In this document: piece by piece, positions 1 through 11,893 of the stretch
How the letters are laid out: each line of letters starts with the position of its first letter
Numbering within the stretch: the first letter of the stretch is position 1
From: Notamacropus eugenii
Taxonomy: Eukaryota; Chordata; Mammalia; Diprotodontia; Macropodidae
Reading direction: 5' to 3'
Assembly (NCBI RefSeq): GCF_028372415.1
Contig: NC_092876.1
Span: forward strand, 221,637,528-221,701,527
Length of the DNA stretch: 64,000 bases
The notes under the pieces: model-generated
What the model was told of the DNA's origin: nothing
Seen by the model: only the letters and a program-made list of their open reading frames with translations
Database searches by the model: none
Program-made: the position numbers and the translations under genes

Positions 1-490
1 GTAAGCCTAAGTCACATGAGTTTGAGTCACATGAAGCCTGCGGTGGGAGAAGTTTGCTGAACAGACGGAGCAGGAAGGGTGGAACAGGAAGAAGCAGAAC
101 TGGAGCAGAGCCTAGAGGAAATCTGGTCATGAGAGCAGTCAGCACTAGGAAGAATTTAGGCAAGCAGGCAGCTGGCTAGCAGGAGTGAAAGAGCTTGTTT
201 GTGATTTTGTTTAATGGAGCTGGTTTGTGGGGAGCCTAGAAGGGAGAAGGCTTGGAGGTGGTGTTGTCCTCTGCATTGTTATTGTGTATAGATTTTTATT
301 ACTGTGGTTAATTTGGCTTTCTGGTGTTGGGATTCAGCTTTCTGGTGTCTGAATAGATGTTTTGGTTCTGTCTTCCATGTGGCGAGTCTATTGTATTTCA
401 TGATTGAGAATTGCCCTGGGATATTCATGGCTGCTGTAGATGCTGGGAATATTGCATTGGTGCCACACCTTATAAGGAAGTGGCAGAAAG
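1..490 (+). repeat. Dispersed repeat, copy A (class unknown, possibly LTR-like)
   Basis: Homologous over most of its length to 26955-27420. Shared words in the same order include gagtcacatg-aagcc, gctgaaca then gaggagcaggaagggtgga, gcttgtttgt, ggctttctggt, ccctggrata and attcatagcagct-like segments. No protein motif is seen. It may extend left of the window. Neither terminal TG/CA ends nor a second flanking copy could be defined, so LTR identity is only a guess. Confidence 0.6.
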
Positions 491-499
491 TGCCTAGAG

Positions 500-2345
500 A
501 GCAGAGGTTAGAATAGATACCCTGGAAACTTTGACTGCATGAAGAATATAGAGAAAAAAGAAAGAGAGAAGTTGTTTGGAAGGGTCATGAATCAGAGAAT
601 GAGGGTCTAGAATAAACAGAAAGAGGTGATGACTAATGAAAAGAGTGAAAGAAATTTTTTTTGGAAAGGAATACAAAAAATAAAATTAAAAAAACTAATG
701 AACAGGACTAGCTGAAGAGGAGGAGAGGAAAACAGAGGGAAGGGGGAGAAATACATAGCTAGATAAATGCAAGAGAGAGGAGCTAATAAACAAAACCCTA
801 AGTGAAAAGGGTAGCTAATGAGAAGAGGGAATCAGGGGACTAGAAGAAGAGCTGGTGGGAATAGTGCCACCTTAAGAAAAAAAAGATTAAAATAGCCAAA
901 GCAGCATAATACTATGTTTGTAGTAGAAGAGAAGAAAAATTCATAACCTGAAAAAATAAAATAATTTTAGATATAGATGGAGGAAAATGTAAACCTAACT
1001 CTTACAACTTTAAATGTGAATGGATTAAACAATCCAATAAAATGAAAAAAAGAGTATAGATTGGACAGGAACAAAAACCCCCGAATCTTTTTCTTGAAAG
1101 AAACACATTTAAATAATAATGCACTCACAAAATAAGACTTAGAGAATGAAAAAATTTACTCTGTATCAAATGAGTTAAAAAAGCAGGTATGGCCATCAAC
1201 CTGTCAGACAAAATAAACACATGGTAATGATGTGAAAAAAATGTATCAAAATTTCTGGGCTACAACTAAAGCAGTCTTTAAGGGAAAATAATAGTCTTAC
1301 AAAAAGAACATTAAAAAACAGAAAAAGAAGACTAATGAGCTAAATATGCATTTAAAACATTAAAATTAGAAACAAAAAACCTATAGAATTTATAAGTAAA
1401 AGTTGGTTCTTTGAAAAAACTAATAAAGTTGATAAACTCTTAGAAGATAATTTGATTATAAATAAGAGAGTAGAAAAATCAAATAATTAAAATAACAAAG
1501 AGCAAAATGAAATCACAACAAAACCAGAAGAAATAAAAAGAATAATCAGAATATATGTGGAGCTATATGCTAACAAAACTGAGAACATAAATGAAATGGA
1601 GGAATACTTTCAAAAATAAGAAATACCCAAACTATCAAAGGACCAGATAGAGACCTTAAAAGCCAATCTCAGAAAAAAAGAAATATATCTAGCTCTAAAG
1701 GAACTACCCAAGGAAAAAAATTTGGACCTGATTAAATCGCAGGAGAATTCTATCAACTTTTGAAGAGCAGATAGTACTCATACTTCACAGATTATTCTCA
1801 AAAATTGAGAAAGAATGCTACCAGAATACTTTTATGAGACAAATACAATCCTAACATCTAAACCAGGGAAAGATAAAACACAAAAAGAGAACTATAGGCC
1901 AGTATCATCAATGAACTTTGGCTCAAAAATTTTAAACAAAATCCTATCAAACAGATTATAGTGAAATCATTCATTATGATCAAGTGGAATTTAAACCAAG
2001 GGTGCAAGGATAGTTCAGTGTTAGGAAAACAAACAAGAAAATTAATCATATTAAAATCCAAAATAATCAAAACCATATGATCATCACAGTAGACATAGAA
2101 AAAGTCTTTGGAAAATTACAACACTTTTATGAAGGAAAACCCTACAAAGTAGGGGCATAGAGGGACCTTTTTTTTTTTTAAAGCATCTACCTAAAACTAA
2201 ATGTGAGTGTCGTGTGCAATAGGGATACACCAGAAAGTTTCCCAGTAAATTCAAGGGTGAAACAAGAATGCTTACTCTATCAACTAATATCTGATATGAT
2301 TTTGGGAATGTTAGCAATAGTAACACAGTAACTACAACAGTTTAA
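500..2345 (+). pseudogene. Degraded LINE-1 with internal deletion (ORF2 remnant)
   Basis: Positions 500-985 are purine-rich, like a LINE-1 inter-ORF region. From about 988 the sequence aligns in order with ORF2 of the LINE-1 at 17.6-23.6 kb: the NVNG start, then KAGMAI near 1190, then YQ-LW--T-AV near 1240, skipping the endonuclease core, and on to reverse transcriptase words such as ELPKEK near 1695 and HMIITVDIEKVF near 2070. About 600 bases are missing around 1220. Many stops make it dead. Confidence 0.8.
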
Positions 2346-2399
2346 ATGGAAAGAATGAAACACCAAAGATGGTTATATGAGATAAAATTGGAAAAGAAG

Positions 2400-2719
2400 A
2401 GAGAAACCAGACTGTTCAGGGCTTTCAAATGCCATGATAATGGATTTTTGTATTTGTAGTAGATCATGGGGAAGGGCAACTTAGTGTTTTTGATCACTAT
2501 CAATGTCAATATTGTATCAATAGATCTATGTATGCCCAGGAGCAGTTACTTTGGCAAAAGCATAAGGGATGAATTAGGAAGAGTACAGACTGGAAGTGGA
2601 GTGGGTAGGGAAACCAGTTGGAAAGCTGGAAAGGCAAGAAGTGATGAGAAGGGATGGGGATGAGGAAAAATATGTTTCAAAAACTCTATAGAGCAACAAT
2701 ATAACTTATTAGCAGATTG

Positions 2720-2751
<32 letters not shown>

Positions 2752-3240
2752 CAGAGACAGAGAGGGACAGAGAGACACAAAGAGAAACAGAGGCAGAGGG
2801 AGGAGTCAGGAGTTAGGAATAATCAATTTTTTTGCCTACATGGTTAGAAGAATTGTGGCACCTTCAGAAAAAAAAAAAAAGAAGAAGAGGTTGGAAGGAG
2901 AAAGTACAGGTTTTGGCAGGGACTTAGAGTATAGATATAGTTTTGAGACTGACTTTGAGGTGTTGGTAGGAAATGTTAGTGGGAAGCTCCAAACGGCATT
3001 TAGAAATTCAGGACTAGAACGCAAGGGACTAGTTAGGAGTAGATATACAGATTTTTGTAGTCTTCTGAGTAATGCCATGAAAATGGGTTACGTCATAAAG
3101 GAGAAAGTATGGAGAGAGAAACAAAGAGATTTACAGACAAAACCTTGAGAATGTCTACCCTTAAGGAACAGGAAAAAGGAAGAGGACCCAAAGAAGGTGA
3201 AGGAGAAGATAGAGAAGGAAGGAGAAAATCAGAATAGAAG
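2400..3240 (-). repeat. CR1/L2-clade LINE remnant
   Basis: Shares ordered words with other copies here (11950-12960, 35995-36970), such as gggctttcaaatgcc, attttgtatttg and a passage with pattern tagatatacagatttttgtagtc. The long plus-strand frame through it starts inside a GA repeat and is not a gene. Boundaries are approximate. Confidence 0.55.
2718..2800 (+). repeat. GA-rich simple repeat
   Basis: A run of about 12 GA units followed by impure (GAGAC/GAGA)n. Purine-only strand with H-DNA potential; otherwise ordinary. Confidence 0.9.
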
Positions 3241-3480
3241 AGATTTATAGAATCTCAGAGTTGGAAAGGACATTCATCTTTTTCAACTCATACTTGAACA
3301 GAAATCTCTTCTACAACATCCCTGACAAATGAACATTTGATAAATCTCCTACAATGGAAAATTCCCAACTTCCCCATATAGCTCATTTCACTTTAGGCTT
3401 CCCCTTACTTTATACCTAATTATGAGTTGTTACAAAAACCAGGAGATGAACAGTATCATGAGGAAAGGGATGATTAGTAA
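3240..3480 (+). repeat. Ancient interspersed repeat, class uncertain (copy 1)
   Basis: Reads aatctcagagttggaaagga, then a passage about small percentages of ctcctacaatgg and ccccatatagct. It matches the pattern at 5225-5450. No coding capacity is seen. Confidence 0.45.
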
Positions 3481-3930
3481 GTAGTGTCAAATGTCAAGCT
3501 GTGAGATTGCTTTTATTTAGCAAAGTGACTGTATGTGTTGGCATTGCCATTAACTTTTAGAAAAACTGAGTCTTTCCCATCTCTTTTTGTATATGATGCT
3601 CATGTTCAGTGTCCTTGACATCCATGTGGTTAAATTGAAGACCATTATCTCATCCCTTTTTTCATCCACATATTGTTTGCCTTTTTATTTTTCCTACATG
3701 TTGCATGTTTTCACTTACTCTTGGGAAAAGAATAAATGAGCCTTCCTCAAAACCATCCTCCACATTCCTTTTCCTGAGGGCTACAGAGAACCAAATTTCC
3801 TGTTCGCTCATGGCTATTTATGTCCATTGGATTACTCCTATGCCTTCCCTAGATGTGAACATTATTTATTATCTAGTCTATGTATGGTTCATAACCTGGG
3901 GAACCATGGAATGATTAGAGGGTATTCATA
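3481..3930. other. Unique intergenic DNA, nothing recognised
   Basis: No exon-like frame with splice sites and no repeat family recognised on either strand. Confidence 0.5.
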
Positions 3931-4095
3931 AACTTGGACAGGAAAAAAATTCATCTTTATTTCAATATAGTTGGTTTACTTATTTAATTTTAAGAATTTT
4001 TTTAAAAAATCATTTTAGAAGTCTATAGGCTTCATCAGACTGCCAAAAGGATACAAAAAAGTTAAGACTACTTTATCTGATATATCTTCTTAACT
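3930..4095 (+). repeat. hAT-like non-autonomous element fragment
   Basis: Contains atttcaatatagttggttta, then tctataggcttcatcagact and gccaaaaggatacaaaaaagttaag, the pattern of a small dispersed element also seen at 39395-39535 and 61565-61760. hAT assignment is from recalled family structure, not from visible intact inverted repeats. Confidence 0.45.
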
Positions 4096-5224
4096 ACAGG
4101 ATACTATCTGTACACATTGTGACCCATATTTATAACCTAAGATCTTAAAAATGCATTAAAACTGACACATATGAATAACTAATGCCAAGAAAAGAAGGAT
4201 GATTTCTACAGGGCTGATATTTTGCTATTAGAGAAGATTGCCCTTCCCCCCACAGTGTCTTCAGAACATATATGGAGGATTTGGTGTCAAATGTAGCAAG
4301 TTAATCAACACCACTCTCACAAACATGGTACAAAAAGAGATACCTCTGATGTCTCAGGGATAGAACAAGGGCCTAGTTCAATGATTCTGGGAAGTTTTCA
4401 TATGGATTACTTCTTCTAGAATGAGGCTCCCAGACTTCTGGAAGAGAGAACTTAGGGTTCAAGGTTCTGGCTGGGTTTTGATGGGTAAAGATCAAGCCAA
4501 GAGATATTGACAATACTATTGTGGTAAGGCAACATTCTGAGCATCAGTGAGAGCTTATGAAAGAAAGTTGCAATTTAGAATGGAAAATTTAAAAAACGTT
4601 AAAAAGTGTTTTTATATGTAATTAGGGAGAAATAAAATATTAAAGTTTAAAAGGAAAGTTGACTTCGCTGCTAGGACTGTTGAAGTAAATGTATGATCTA
4701 CACCACACAATTAAAAAAACTAACTGGGTGCTTGTTAACATTCCTGTCAATCTGTGTGTCCAGTGGCTGACAATAAAAAGCAAAAAACAAGCAAACAAAA
4801 AATATTTTCAAGTTTTGGCTCTCTGATTCAATAAAGACTTCAAAATATTGAAATAGCATCCAACCAATATTACTTTAAAATACCCATTTGTACAACTTTG
4901 AGGCTTGTGAACTCTGATCAACACAATGACCAAACACAATTAAAGAAGGCTCATGATGAAACATGTTGTCCACCTCTTGAGATAGAGGTGATGGATTCTT
5001 TTTGGACGTGATTAATATGAGAATTTGTTTTATTTCAGCGTAAATGTTTGTAACAGGGGTTTTGTTTTTCATGTTTTCTCTATGGCAGGGGGAAGTGGTA
5101 GAAAGAGAAAAGAGACTTTCATATGAAAATAAAATAAAAATTTAATTTAAAAAAATACCACTTTGCATGATAGTATGTATGCCACTTGTGCTTGGAAAAT
5201 ATGGAATCATGGTACCACATAATT
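4096..5224. other. Unique intergenic DNA
   Basis: AT-rich DNA without recognisable exon, RNA gene or repeat. Proglucagon (GCG), expected downstream of FAP from human synteny, was looked for on the minus strand here and not seen. Confidence 0.45.
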
Positions 5225-5450
5225 TTACAGTTAGAGTTGGCTATCTAATTCTATTCATGCCCCCCAGATCATGTTCTCTACAGTAAGCCCTACAAGAGCT
5301 CATCCAACTTATGCTTGAAGACTGCCACTGGGGTATACCTCCTGAGGCAGCCCATTGTACTTTTGGGATGACTTAGTTCTTAGGAAGTTTTTCCTTTTAT
5401 CTAACCTAAATTCACCTGGAGAGAAGAGCTTCCTAAATTGATCCTTGTTA
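5225..5450 (+). repeat. Ancient interspersed repeat, class uncertain (copy 2)
   Basis: Contains gcttgaagactgcc, ggcagcccattgtacttttg and ttcttaggaagtttttcctt, in the order of the family partly seen at 3240-3480. Confidence 0.5.
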
Positions 5451-6078
5451 CCATGGGATTACTGAGGCCCTACCATTAAAAAAAACTTACTATTTATGCA
5501 TAAAAATTAAAATGCTCAGTGATGTTTCAAAAGATTTATTGAACTTTTTTGAACTCTCAAAGTCATTGCCGGCTAATTTGCATTTTGAAGTAGCATAGTG
5601 ATGGTTCATCTGAATATAGGGAACAGGTACAATTTTAGTTCAGTACAATTTTTAATGAATTATATTTTTATTTATATAATTTTTATCCAAATTCTGTTTT
5701 CCTCAGTGCCCAACTTCTTTTGTAACTATGCTTATTATGTTTGTTTCATTTGTCTACCTTCTTTGGGTATTGCTTAGCTAAATTTCTGATCAGGTCCTTT
5801 CCTTTTGTGTGCTCCCTTACACTCAAGGCTATGAAAGAAATTTCAGTCTTTCTGTCTCTATCTCACTCCTTAACCAGGAGGAGAACACACCAGTGGCCAC
5901 CATGACCCAAGATTATTGTTTTCAGAAGAGATATTGAAGATTAGTAAGATTGCTTTCATCTCTGAAAATTTAAATTTTTTGAGGGGGAATGTGGGGGGAG
6001 GTGAAATTTCATTGATATGATCAATTCACGGTGTAGAAAACTCCATTTTAATGCAAATCAGTTGCTTAACTGTAACTC
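5451..6078. other. Unique intergenic DNA
   Basis: No gene or repeat recognised; AT-rich with no long open frame. Confidence 0.45.
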
Positions 6079-6079
6079 A

Positions 6080-7684
6080 TAGCCTTTTTTAAAAAAATTA
6101 TGTATTTGTTTTTAGTTTTCAACATTCATTTCCACAAGATTTCGAGTTCCAAATTTTCTACCCATCTCTCCCCTCCCCCACCCCAAGATACCATGCATTC
6201 TGATTATGCCTTCCCCCAATCTGCCCTCCCTTCTATCACACCCCTCCCTTCCCTTATCCCTATCTTCTCTCTTTTCTTGCAGGGCAAGACAGATTTCTAT
6301 ACCCCATTACTTGTATTTCTTATTTCCCAGGTACATGCTAAAACAATTTTAAACTTTTGTTTCTAAAACTTTGAGTTCCAACTTCTCTCCCTCCCCCCCT
6401 CCCCACCCATCCCCATTGAGAAGGCAGGTAATTCAATACAGGCTACATGTGTAGTTATGGAAAAGACTTCCATAATAGTCATGTTGTGAAAGGCTAACTA
6501 TATTTCCCTCCATTCTCTCCTGCCCCCCGTTTATACCATTCTCTCTTTTGACCTTGTCCCTCCCCAAAAGTGTTTACTTCTAATTACTCAGTCCTCCCAT
6601 TTGTCTTTCCTTCTCTCACCCCCCCCCCCCCCCACATCCCACTTATCCCTTTCTCCTGTACTTTCCTGTAATGTAAGATAGATTTTCATACCAAATTGAG
6701 TGTGCATGTTATTCCCTCCTTAAGTCAAATTTGATGAGAGGAAGCTTCACTTTTTCCCTCTCACCTCCCCTTTCCCTTCCATTGAAAAAGCTTTTTCTTG
6801 CCTCTTTTATGAGAAATAATTTGCCCCACTGCATTTCTCCCTTTCTCCTCCCAATATATTCCTCTCACACCCCTTAATTTTGTTTTTTTAGGTATCATAC
6901 CTTCCTATTCAACTCACCTTATACCCTCTGTCTATATAATCCCTCCAACTACCCTCCAACTACCCAAATTCTGAGAAAACTCTCAAGAGTTACAAATGCT
7001 ATCTTTCCATGTAGGAATATAAACAGTTCAACTTTATTAAGTCCCTTATATTTTCTCTTTCCTGTTTACCTTTTCATGCTACTTTTGATTCTTACATTTG
7101 AAAATCAAATTTTCTATTCAGATGTGGTCTTTTCAGCAAGAATGCTTGAAAGTCCTCTATTTCATTGAATGACCATTTTTTCCCCTGAAGTATTATACTC
7201 AGTTTTGTTGGATAGGTGATTCTTGGTTTTAATCCTAGCTCCTTTGACTTCTGGAATATCATATTGCAAGCCCTTTGATCCTTAGTGTAGAAGCTGCTAG
7301 ATCTTGTGTTATCTTGTGTTACAATATTCTCTCCTTGACCTGGGAACTCTGTAATTTGTCTACAATTCCTAGGAGTTTTTTTCCAGATCTCTTTCAGGAG
7401 GTGATCAGTGGATTCTTTCAATATTTACTTTACTCTCTGGTTCTAGAATATCAGGGTAATTTTCCTTGATAATTTCATGAAAGATGATGTCTAGGCTCTT
7501 TTTTTGATCATGGCTTTCAGGTAGTCGTATAATTTTTAACTTGTCTCTCCTGGATCTATTTTCCAGGTCATTTGTTTTTCCAATGAGATATTTCACATTG
7601 TCTTCTATTTTTTTCATTCTTTTGGTTTTGTTTTGTAATTTCTTGGTTTCTCATAAAGTCATTAGCTTTCAAGTGCTCCGTTCT
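6080..7684 (-). mobile_element. Half-LINE-1-like (HAL1-type) element, 5'-truncated
   Basis: Read on the minus strand: an ORF1 remnant from about 7684 to 7092 (ENVKYLIGKTNDLENRSRR, then RITYPTKLSII), followed directly by about 1 kb of G-rich untranslated sequence and an A-rich tail near 6080-6100. No ORF2 lies between, the layout of HAL1 elements. The end reads tggaaatgaatgttgaaaac followed by taaaaacaaat on the minus strand. The ORF1 frame is broken. Its 5' end is cut at the LINE-1 fragment beginning 7685. Confidence 0.65.
6619..6634 (+). repeat. Poly-C run
   Basis: An uninterrupted C run of about 16 bases in the C-rich 3' part of the half-LINE-like element (G run on the element's sense strand). 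Confidence 0.9.
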
Positions 7685-8757
7685 ATTTTTTTATTATTTT
7701 ATTTGTTTTCAGTGTTCTACAATCACTTCCATATACCTTAGAATTTTTCCCCTCCCTCCCCCTCCTTCCCTCCTACCTCCCTACTCCCTTCCTGAGACAG
7801 CATACCATTTTATATAGGTTCTACACATACATTCTTATTAAATATATTTTTACCTTAGTCATGCTGCACAGAAGAATTAAAATGAATGGGAGAAATCATA
7901 AAACAAACAAAAACATAATGCAAAACAAAATGATCTCCTTCATTCTGCAATCAAATTGATAGTTCTTTCTCTGGATGTGCCTTAAGAGAACACTGGGAAT
8001 TATTTAAGTCCTTGCATTGCAATGAAGTACTAAGTCTACCAGAAAAATTCCTTACACACTGTGGTTGTTGCTGTGTACAAAGTTCTCCTGGTTCTGCTCC
8101 TTTCACTCAGCATCAGTTCATATAGTCTTTCCAGGGCTTTCTGAAGTCTCCCTGTTTATCATTTCTCAGAGCAAAATAGTATTCCATTACATTCACATAC
8201 CACAATTTACTCAGCCATTCCCCAATTGATGGACATCCACTTGATTTCCAGTTTTTGTCCACCACAAAGAGAGCTGCTATAAATATTTTTGTACATGTGG
8301 GACCTTTTCCTATTTTTATGATCTCTTTGGGGATACAGCCCTAGAAGCAGTATTGCTGGGTCAAAAGGTATGCACATTTTTGTAGCCCTTTGGGAATAGT
8401 TCCAAATTGCTCTCCAGAATGGTTGGATCAGCTCACAGATCCACCAGCAATGAATTAGTGTTCTAGCTCTCCCACATCTTCTCCACATTTATTATCTTCC
8501 TGTTTTGTCATGTTAGTCAATCTGATAGGTGTGATGTCGTATCTCAGAGTTGTTTTAATTTGTATCTCCTTAATCAATAGTGATTTAGAGCATTTTTCCA
8601 TATGACTGTAGATAGATTTAATTTCTTCCTCTGAAAACTCTCTGTTCATATCCTTTGACCATTTATCAATTGGGGAATGACTTATATTCTTGTACATTTG
8701 ACTCAGTTCTCTATATATTTTATAAATGAGACATTTATCATAGACACTAGTTGCAAG
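7685..8757 (-). pseudogene. LINE-1 3' end fragment (ORF2 C terminus and 3' UTR)
   Basis: On the minus strand, frames at 8455-8763 and 8207-8488 match the end of ORF2 in the intact copy at 17.6-23.6 kb (IYRELSQMYKNISHSPIDKW, then a C/H-rich stretch with HCWW-CE and PFWRAIWNY, FDPAILLLGLYPQ). The 3' UTR and A-rich tail run down to about 7685. It is 5'-truncated and broken by frameshifts, and abuts the ORF1 fragment of the half-LINE copy, so it probably inserted into or beside that. Confidence 0.8.
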
Positions 8758-8785
8758 GTTCAACTGGGTGATCTCTGAGATCCAT

Positions 8786-8802
8786 TCCAGCTCTAAATTT
8801 AT
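8786..8802 (+). repeat. 17-bp target-site duplication (left)
   Basis: tccagctctaaatttat here is repeated exactly at 11894-11910, bracketing the minus-strand LINE-1 between them. The target looks like the tail of a MIR/SINE-type repeat (gatctctgagatccattcca). Confidence 0.9.
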
Positions 8803-8835
8803 TTATTTGTTTATTTTTAAAATTAATTTAGCTAT

Positions 8836-9494
8836 TCATTGTTTAACCCACTCATTCTGTAGGATTAGATTGTTTAGTTTCCAATTAATTTTTGGTTTGT
8901 ATTTCCATGGCCTTTGATGATATATAATTTTTATCGCATTATGATCTGAGAAAGATGCATTGACTATCTCTGCCTTTCTGCACTGGATTGGGAGGTTTTT
9001 ATGGCCTAGAACGTGGTCAATTTTTGCATATGTGCCATGTACCACTGAGAAAAAAGTATATTCCTTTCTATCCTCATGCAGTTTTCTCCAAAGATCTATC
9101 ATATCTACCTTATCCAGAGTTTTATTCATCTCCTTAACTTCTTTCTTGTTTATTTTGAGGTTAGTTTTATCAAGTTCAGAGAGGGGGAGGTTGAGGTCCC
9201 CCACTAGTGTAGTTTTGCTGTCTGTTTCTTCCTGTAACTCCCTTAACTTCTCCTCTAAGAATTGAATGCTATACCAGTTGGAGCATATATGTTTAGTAAC
9301 GAAATTTCTTCTTTGTCTATGGTGCCTTTTAGCAGGATATAGTTTCCCTTCTTATCTCTTTGGATTAGATCTATTTCTTCTTTTCTTTGTCTGAGATTAG
9401 GATTGCTACCCCTGCTTTTTTTTACATCAGCTGAAGCACAATATATTCTGCTCCAACCTTTTACCTTTACCCTGTGTGTATGTCCCCGTTTCAA
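8836..9494 (-). pseudogene. LINE-1 ORF2 endonuclease domain remnant
   Basis: Frames 9255-9494 and 8836-9204 match the APE-type endonuclease of the 17.6-23.6 kb copy: [54 protein letters not shown] and the SDHNA motif holding the catalytic Asp-His. The frame ends soon after [16 protein letters not shown], where homology stops. A frameshift lies near 9205-9255. Confidence 0.85.
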
Positions 9495-10197
9495 ATTATA
9501 ATATTGTTGGATTATGGCTTTTAATCCATTCTGTTATCCATCTCCATTTTATGGGAAAGTTTATCCCATTCACATTCACAGTTATGAGTACTATCTGTGT
9601 CTTTCCCTCCATCCCCTTTCCCCTTGTTTATGTTTTTAGTTCTCCCTTCTCCCTTCCCCTCCACAATAGAGTTTTAATTTTGACTAACTCCTCCCTCAGT
9701 CTTCCATCCCTTCTTTCGCCCCTCCCTTTTAATCCTCTTTTCCTTTACTACTTATTCCCTCCCTTTTAGCCTCCCCTTCCTTTTCTTTCCCCCTTCGCCT
9801 CCTACTGCCTATAGAGCTAGTTGTATTTCTATACTTCACTGAGTTTGTTGCTCCCTCCTTGAAACCAATCAGATGAGATTAACTCTGAAACAATGCTAAT
9901 CTCCTTCCCCACTTTTGCTCTACTGCAATATACTTTTGTGCCTCCTCTTGTGATATAATTTACCTTTTTCTGACTCCTCCTTTTCACATCTCCCATTACA
10001 ATCCCTTCACACTCTTAAATCACATTTTTTATCATGGCATAATTTACTTTATACTGCTCCCTCTATCTATGTATATCCCTTTGATGCATCATAATAAATG
10101 TACCACTCTCAAGATTAACAAGTATCATCTTCCCTTATAGGGATGTAAACAGTTTGCCCATATTGAATAACAAGTTATTTTCCCCCTGTTTACCTTT

Positions 10198-11277
10198 TTA
10201 TGCCTCTCTTGAGACCTGTGCTTGAAGATTGAATTTCCTATTGAGCTCTGGTCTTATCATCAGGATGGTCTGGAAATTCCTTATTTCATTGAATGTCCAT
10301 CTCCTTGCCTGAAATATTATGCTCAGCTTTGCTGGGTAACTGATCATTGGTTGTAGTTCCAGCTCCTTTGCCTTCCAATCCCTCTGATCTTTTAACGTAG
10401 AAGTTGCAAGGTCCTGTGTGATCCTGACTGTAGCTTCTTGATATTTGAATGGTTTCTTTCTGGCTGCCTGCAACATTTTCTCCTTCACTTGATGGTTCTG
10501 GAATTTGGCAGTGATATTCCTTGGTGTTTTTAGTTTGGGATCCCTTTCAGGAAGTGAATGGGGAATTCTTTCGATGACTATTTTGCCCTTTGGATCTGGG
10601 ACTTCTGGGCAATTTTCCTTGATGTTCTCTTGGAAGATATTGTCCAGGCTCTTTTTTCATTATGGCTTTCTGGTAGACCAATAATCCTTAGATTTTTCTC
10701 TCCTGGATCCATTTTCCAGTTCAGTTGTTTTTACAATTAGATATTTTACATTTTCTTCTACCTTTTCATTTTTTAGATTCTGTTTGACTGATTCTTGATG
10801 TCTCATAGGGTCATTAGCTTTCATTCGCCTGATTCTAATTTTTATCAAATTGTTTTCTTCAGTTCACTTTTGCATCTCTTTTCCCATCTGTCCAATTGTT
10901 CTTTTTAAGGAGTTATTTTCTCCAGTTAGGTTTTGTACTTCCTTTTCCGTTTGTCCAATTTGCCTTTTAAATTCTTCTGTGATTTCTTTTTTCATGTTTT
11001 TAAAATTATTGGTCAGTTTTTCTTCTATTTCTCTAATTTGGCTTTTAAAATCCTTCCTGAGCTCTTCCAGGAATGCTCTTTGCATTTCAGACCAGTTCAT
11101 ATTCCCTTCTGAAGTTTCAGATGGGAGTACAGCCTCAATGCTGACCTCTTTCGTATTTGTGTTTTGGTCCTTGTCCCCACAGAAAGATTCTATATCTTTT
11201 CTTTTTCTGCTTTGCTTTTTACTAATGATGATCACCCTTTTCCTGGCTTTTAAAGTAGATCTCTGCATCTGGGGCAC
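10198..11277 (-). pseudogene. LINE-1 ORF1 (RNA-binding protein), broken
   Basis: Frames at 10864-11277, 10660-10848 and 10198-10488 together carry the ORF1 order: basic N terminus, DIESFCGDKDQNTNTKEV, coiled coil, EENVKYLIVKTTELENGSRR (RRM region) and the C-terminal domain around ISYPAKLSIIFQARRW. At least two frame disruptions separate them. The protein is the LINE-1 nucleic-acid chaperone that coats its own RNA. Confidence 0.85.
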
Positions 11278-11893
11278 AGGGGGCTCTGTCCCACAGTTCT
11301 TGTGCCTAAAACTTGAGGCTTTGTGTGTTGTGACCTCTGGTTCTTTCAGGTAGAAGCTAAAATGCTTCAGCTTACCTGGTGCTGAACTGGCTGGGGTTGG
11401 AAGGCAGAAGTCAGGTGAAGTCTTTTTGGGTTTCCCCAGAGTTACCCTGGAGCTAGCTGCATTAAGTGTGGGGGAGGGGTGCTCTGGCCACAGAAGGTCT
11501 CCTCTGCTGAGCTAGAGCATGGGCAAGCTCAGCAGTTTGTGATCCCATCTGTGTTAGTGTCTTCCCAATTCCCCTGGGTTGCTGAGGCACCCCTGGGGTC
11601 CTAGTGTTGGTGGTTGCGGATATCACCCCTCTGGAGCTCAGAATCTTCTCCCATTTTGCCGAGGTGGGGCTGTCTGGGACAGCTCTGGTCCTGCAATGGT
11701 CTTTCAGCCACAGCAAGAGGGACCATCCTTAGCGATGTTCCTAGCCTCATGGGCTAAGAAACTGTTTACCCCTTCTGTTGCTCCCACTGTTCCAAGATTT
11801 ATCCTGGGAAGATATCCTCTGGGCTCTTCGAGGTCAACAAGGGGAGGGTGATAGCAATTACCAATCACTCCACCATCTTGGCTCCCAGAAGTC

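Larger units (their letters stand above)
8803..11893 (-). mobile_element. LINE-1 with 5' UTR, ORF1 and only the start of ORF2
   Basis: Read on the minus strand: a GC-richer 5' UTR starting near 11893 with gggagccaagatggtgg, ORF1 at 11277 to about 10198, inter-ORF sequence, and an ORF2 start that covers only the endonuclease domain and stops near 8836, followed by an A/T-rich tail. Exact 17-bp duplications flank it. The element is therefore complete at its 5' end but lacks the reverse transcriptase, C-terminal part and normal 3' UTR. Frames carry several shifts and stops, so it is not active. Confidence 0.85.

Noticed and set aside
2717..3148. 143-codon plus-strand frame with an Arg/Glu-rich start
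   Set aside because: It begins in a GA simple repeat and continues through a decayed LINE copy; no motif.
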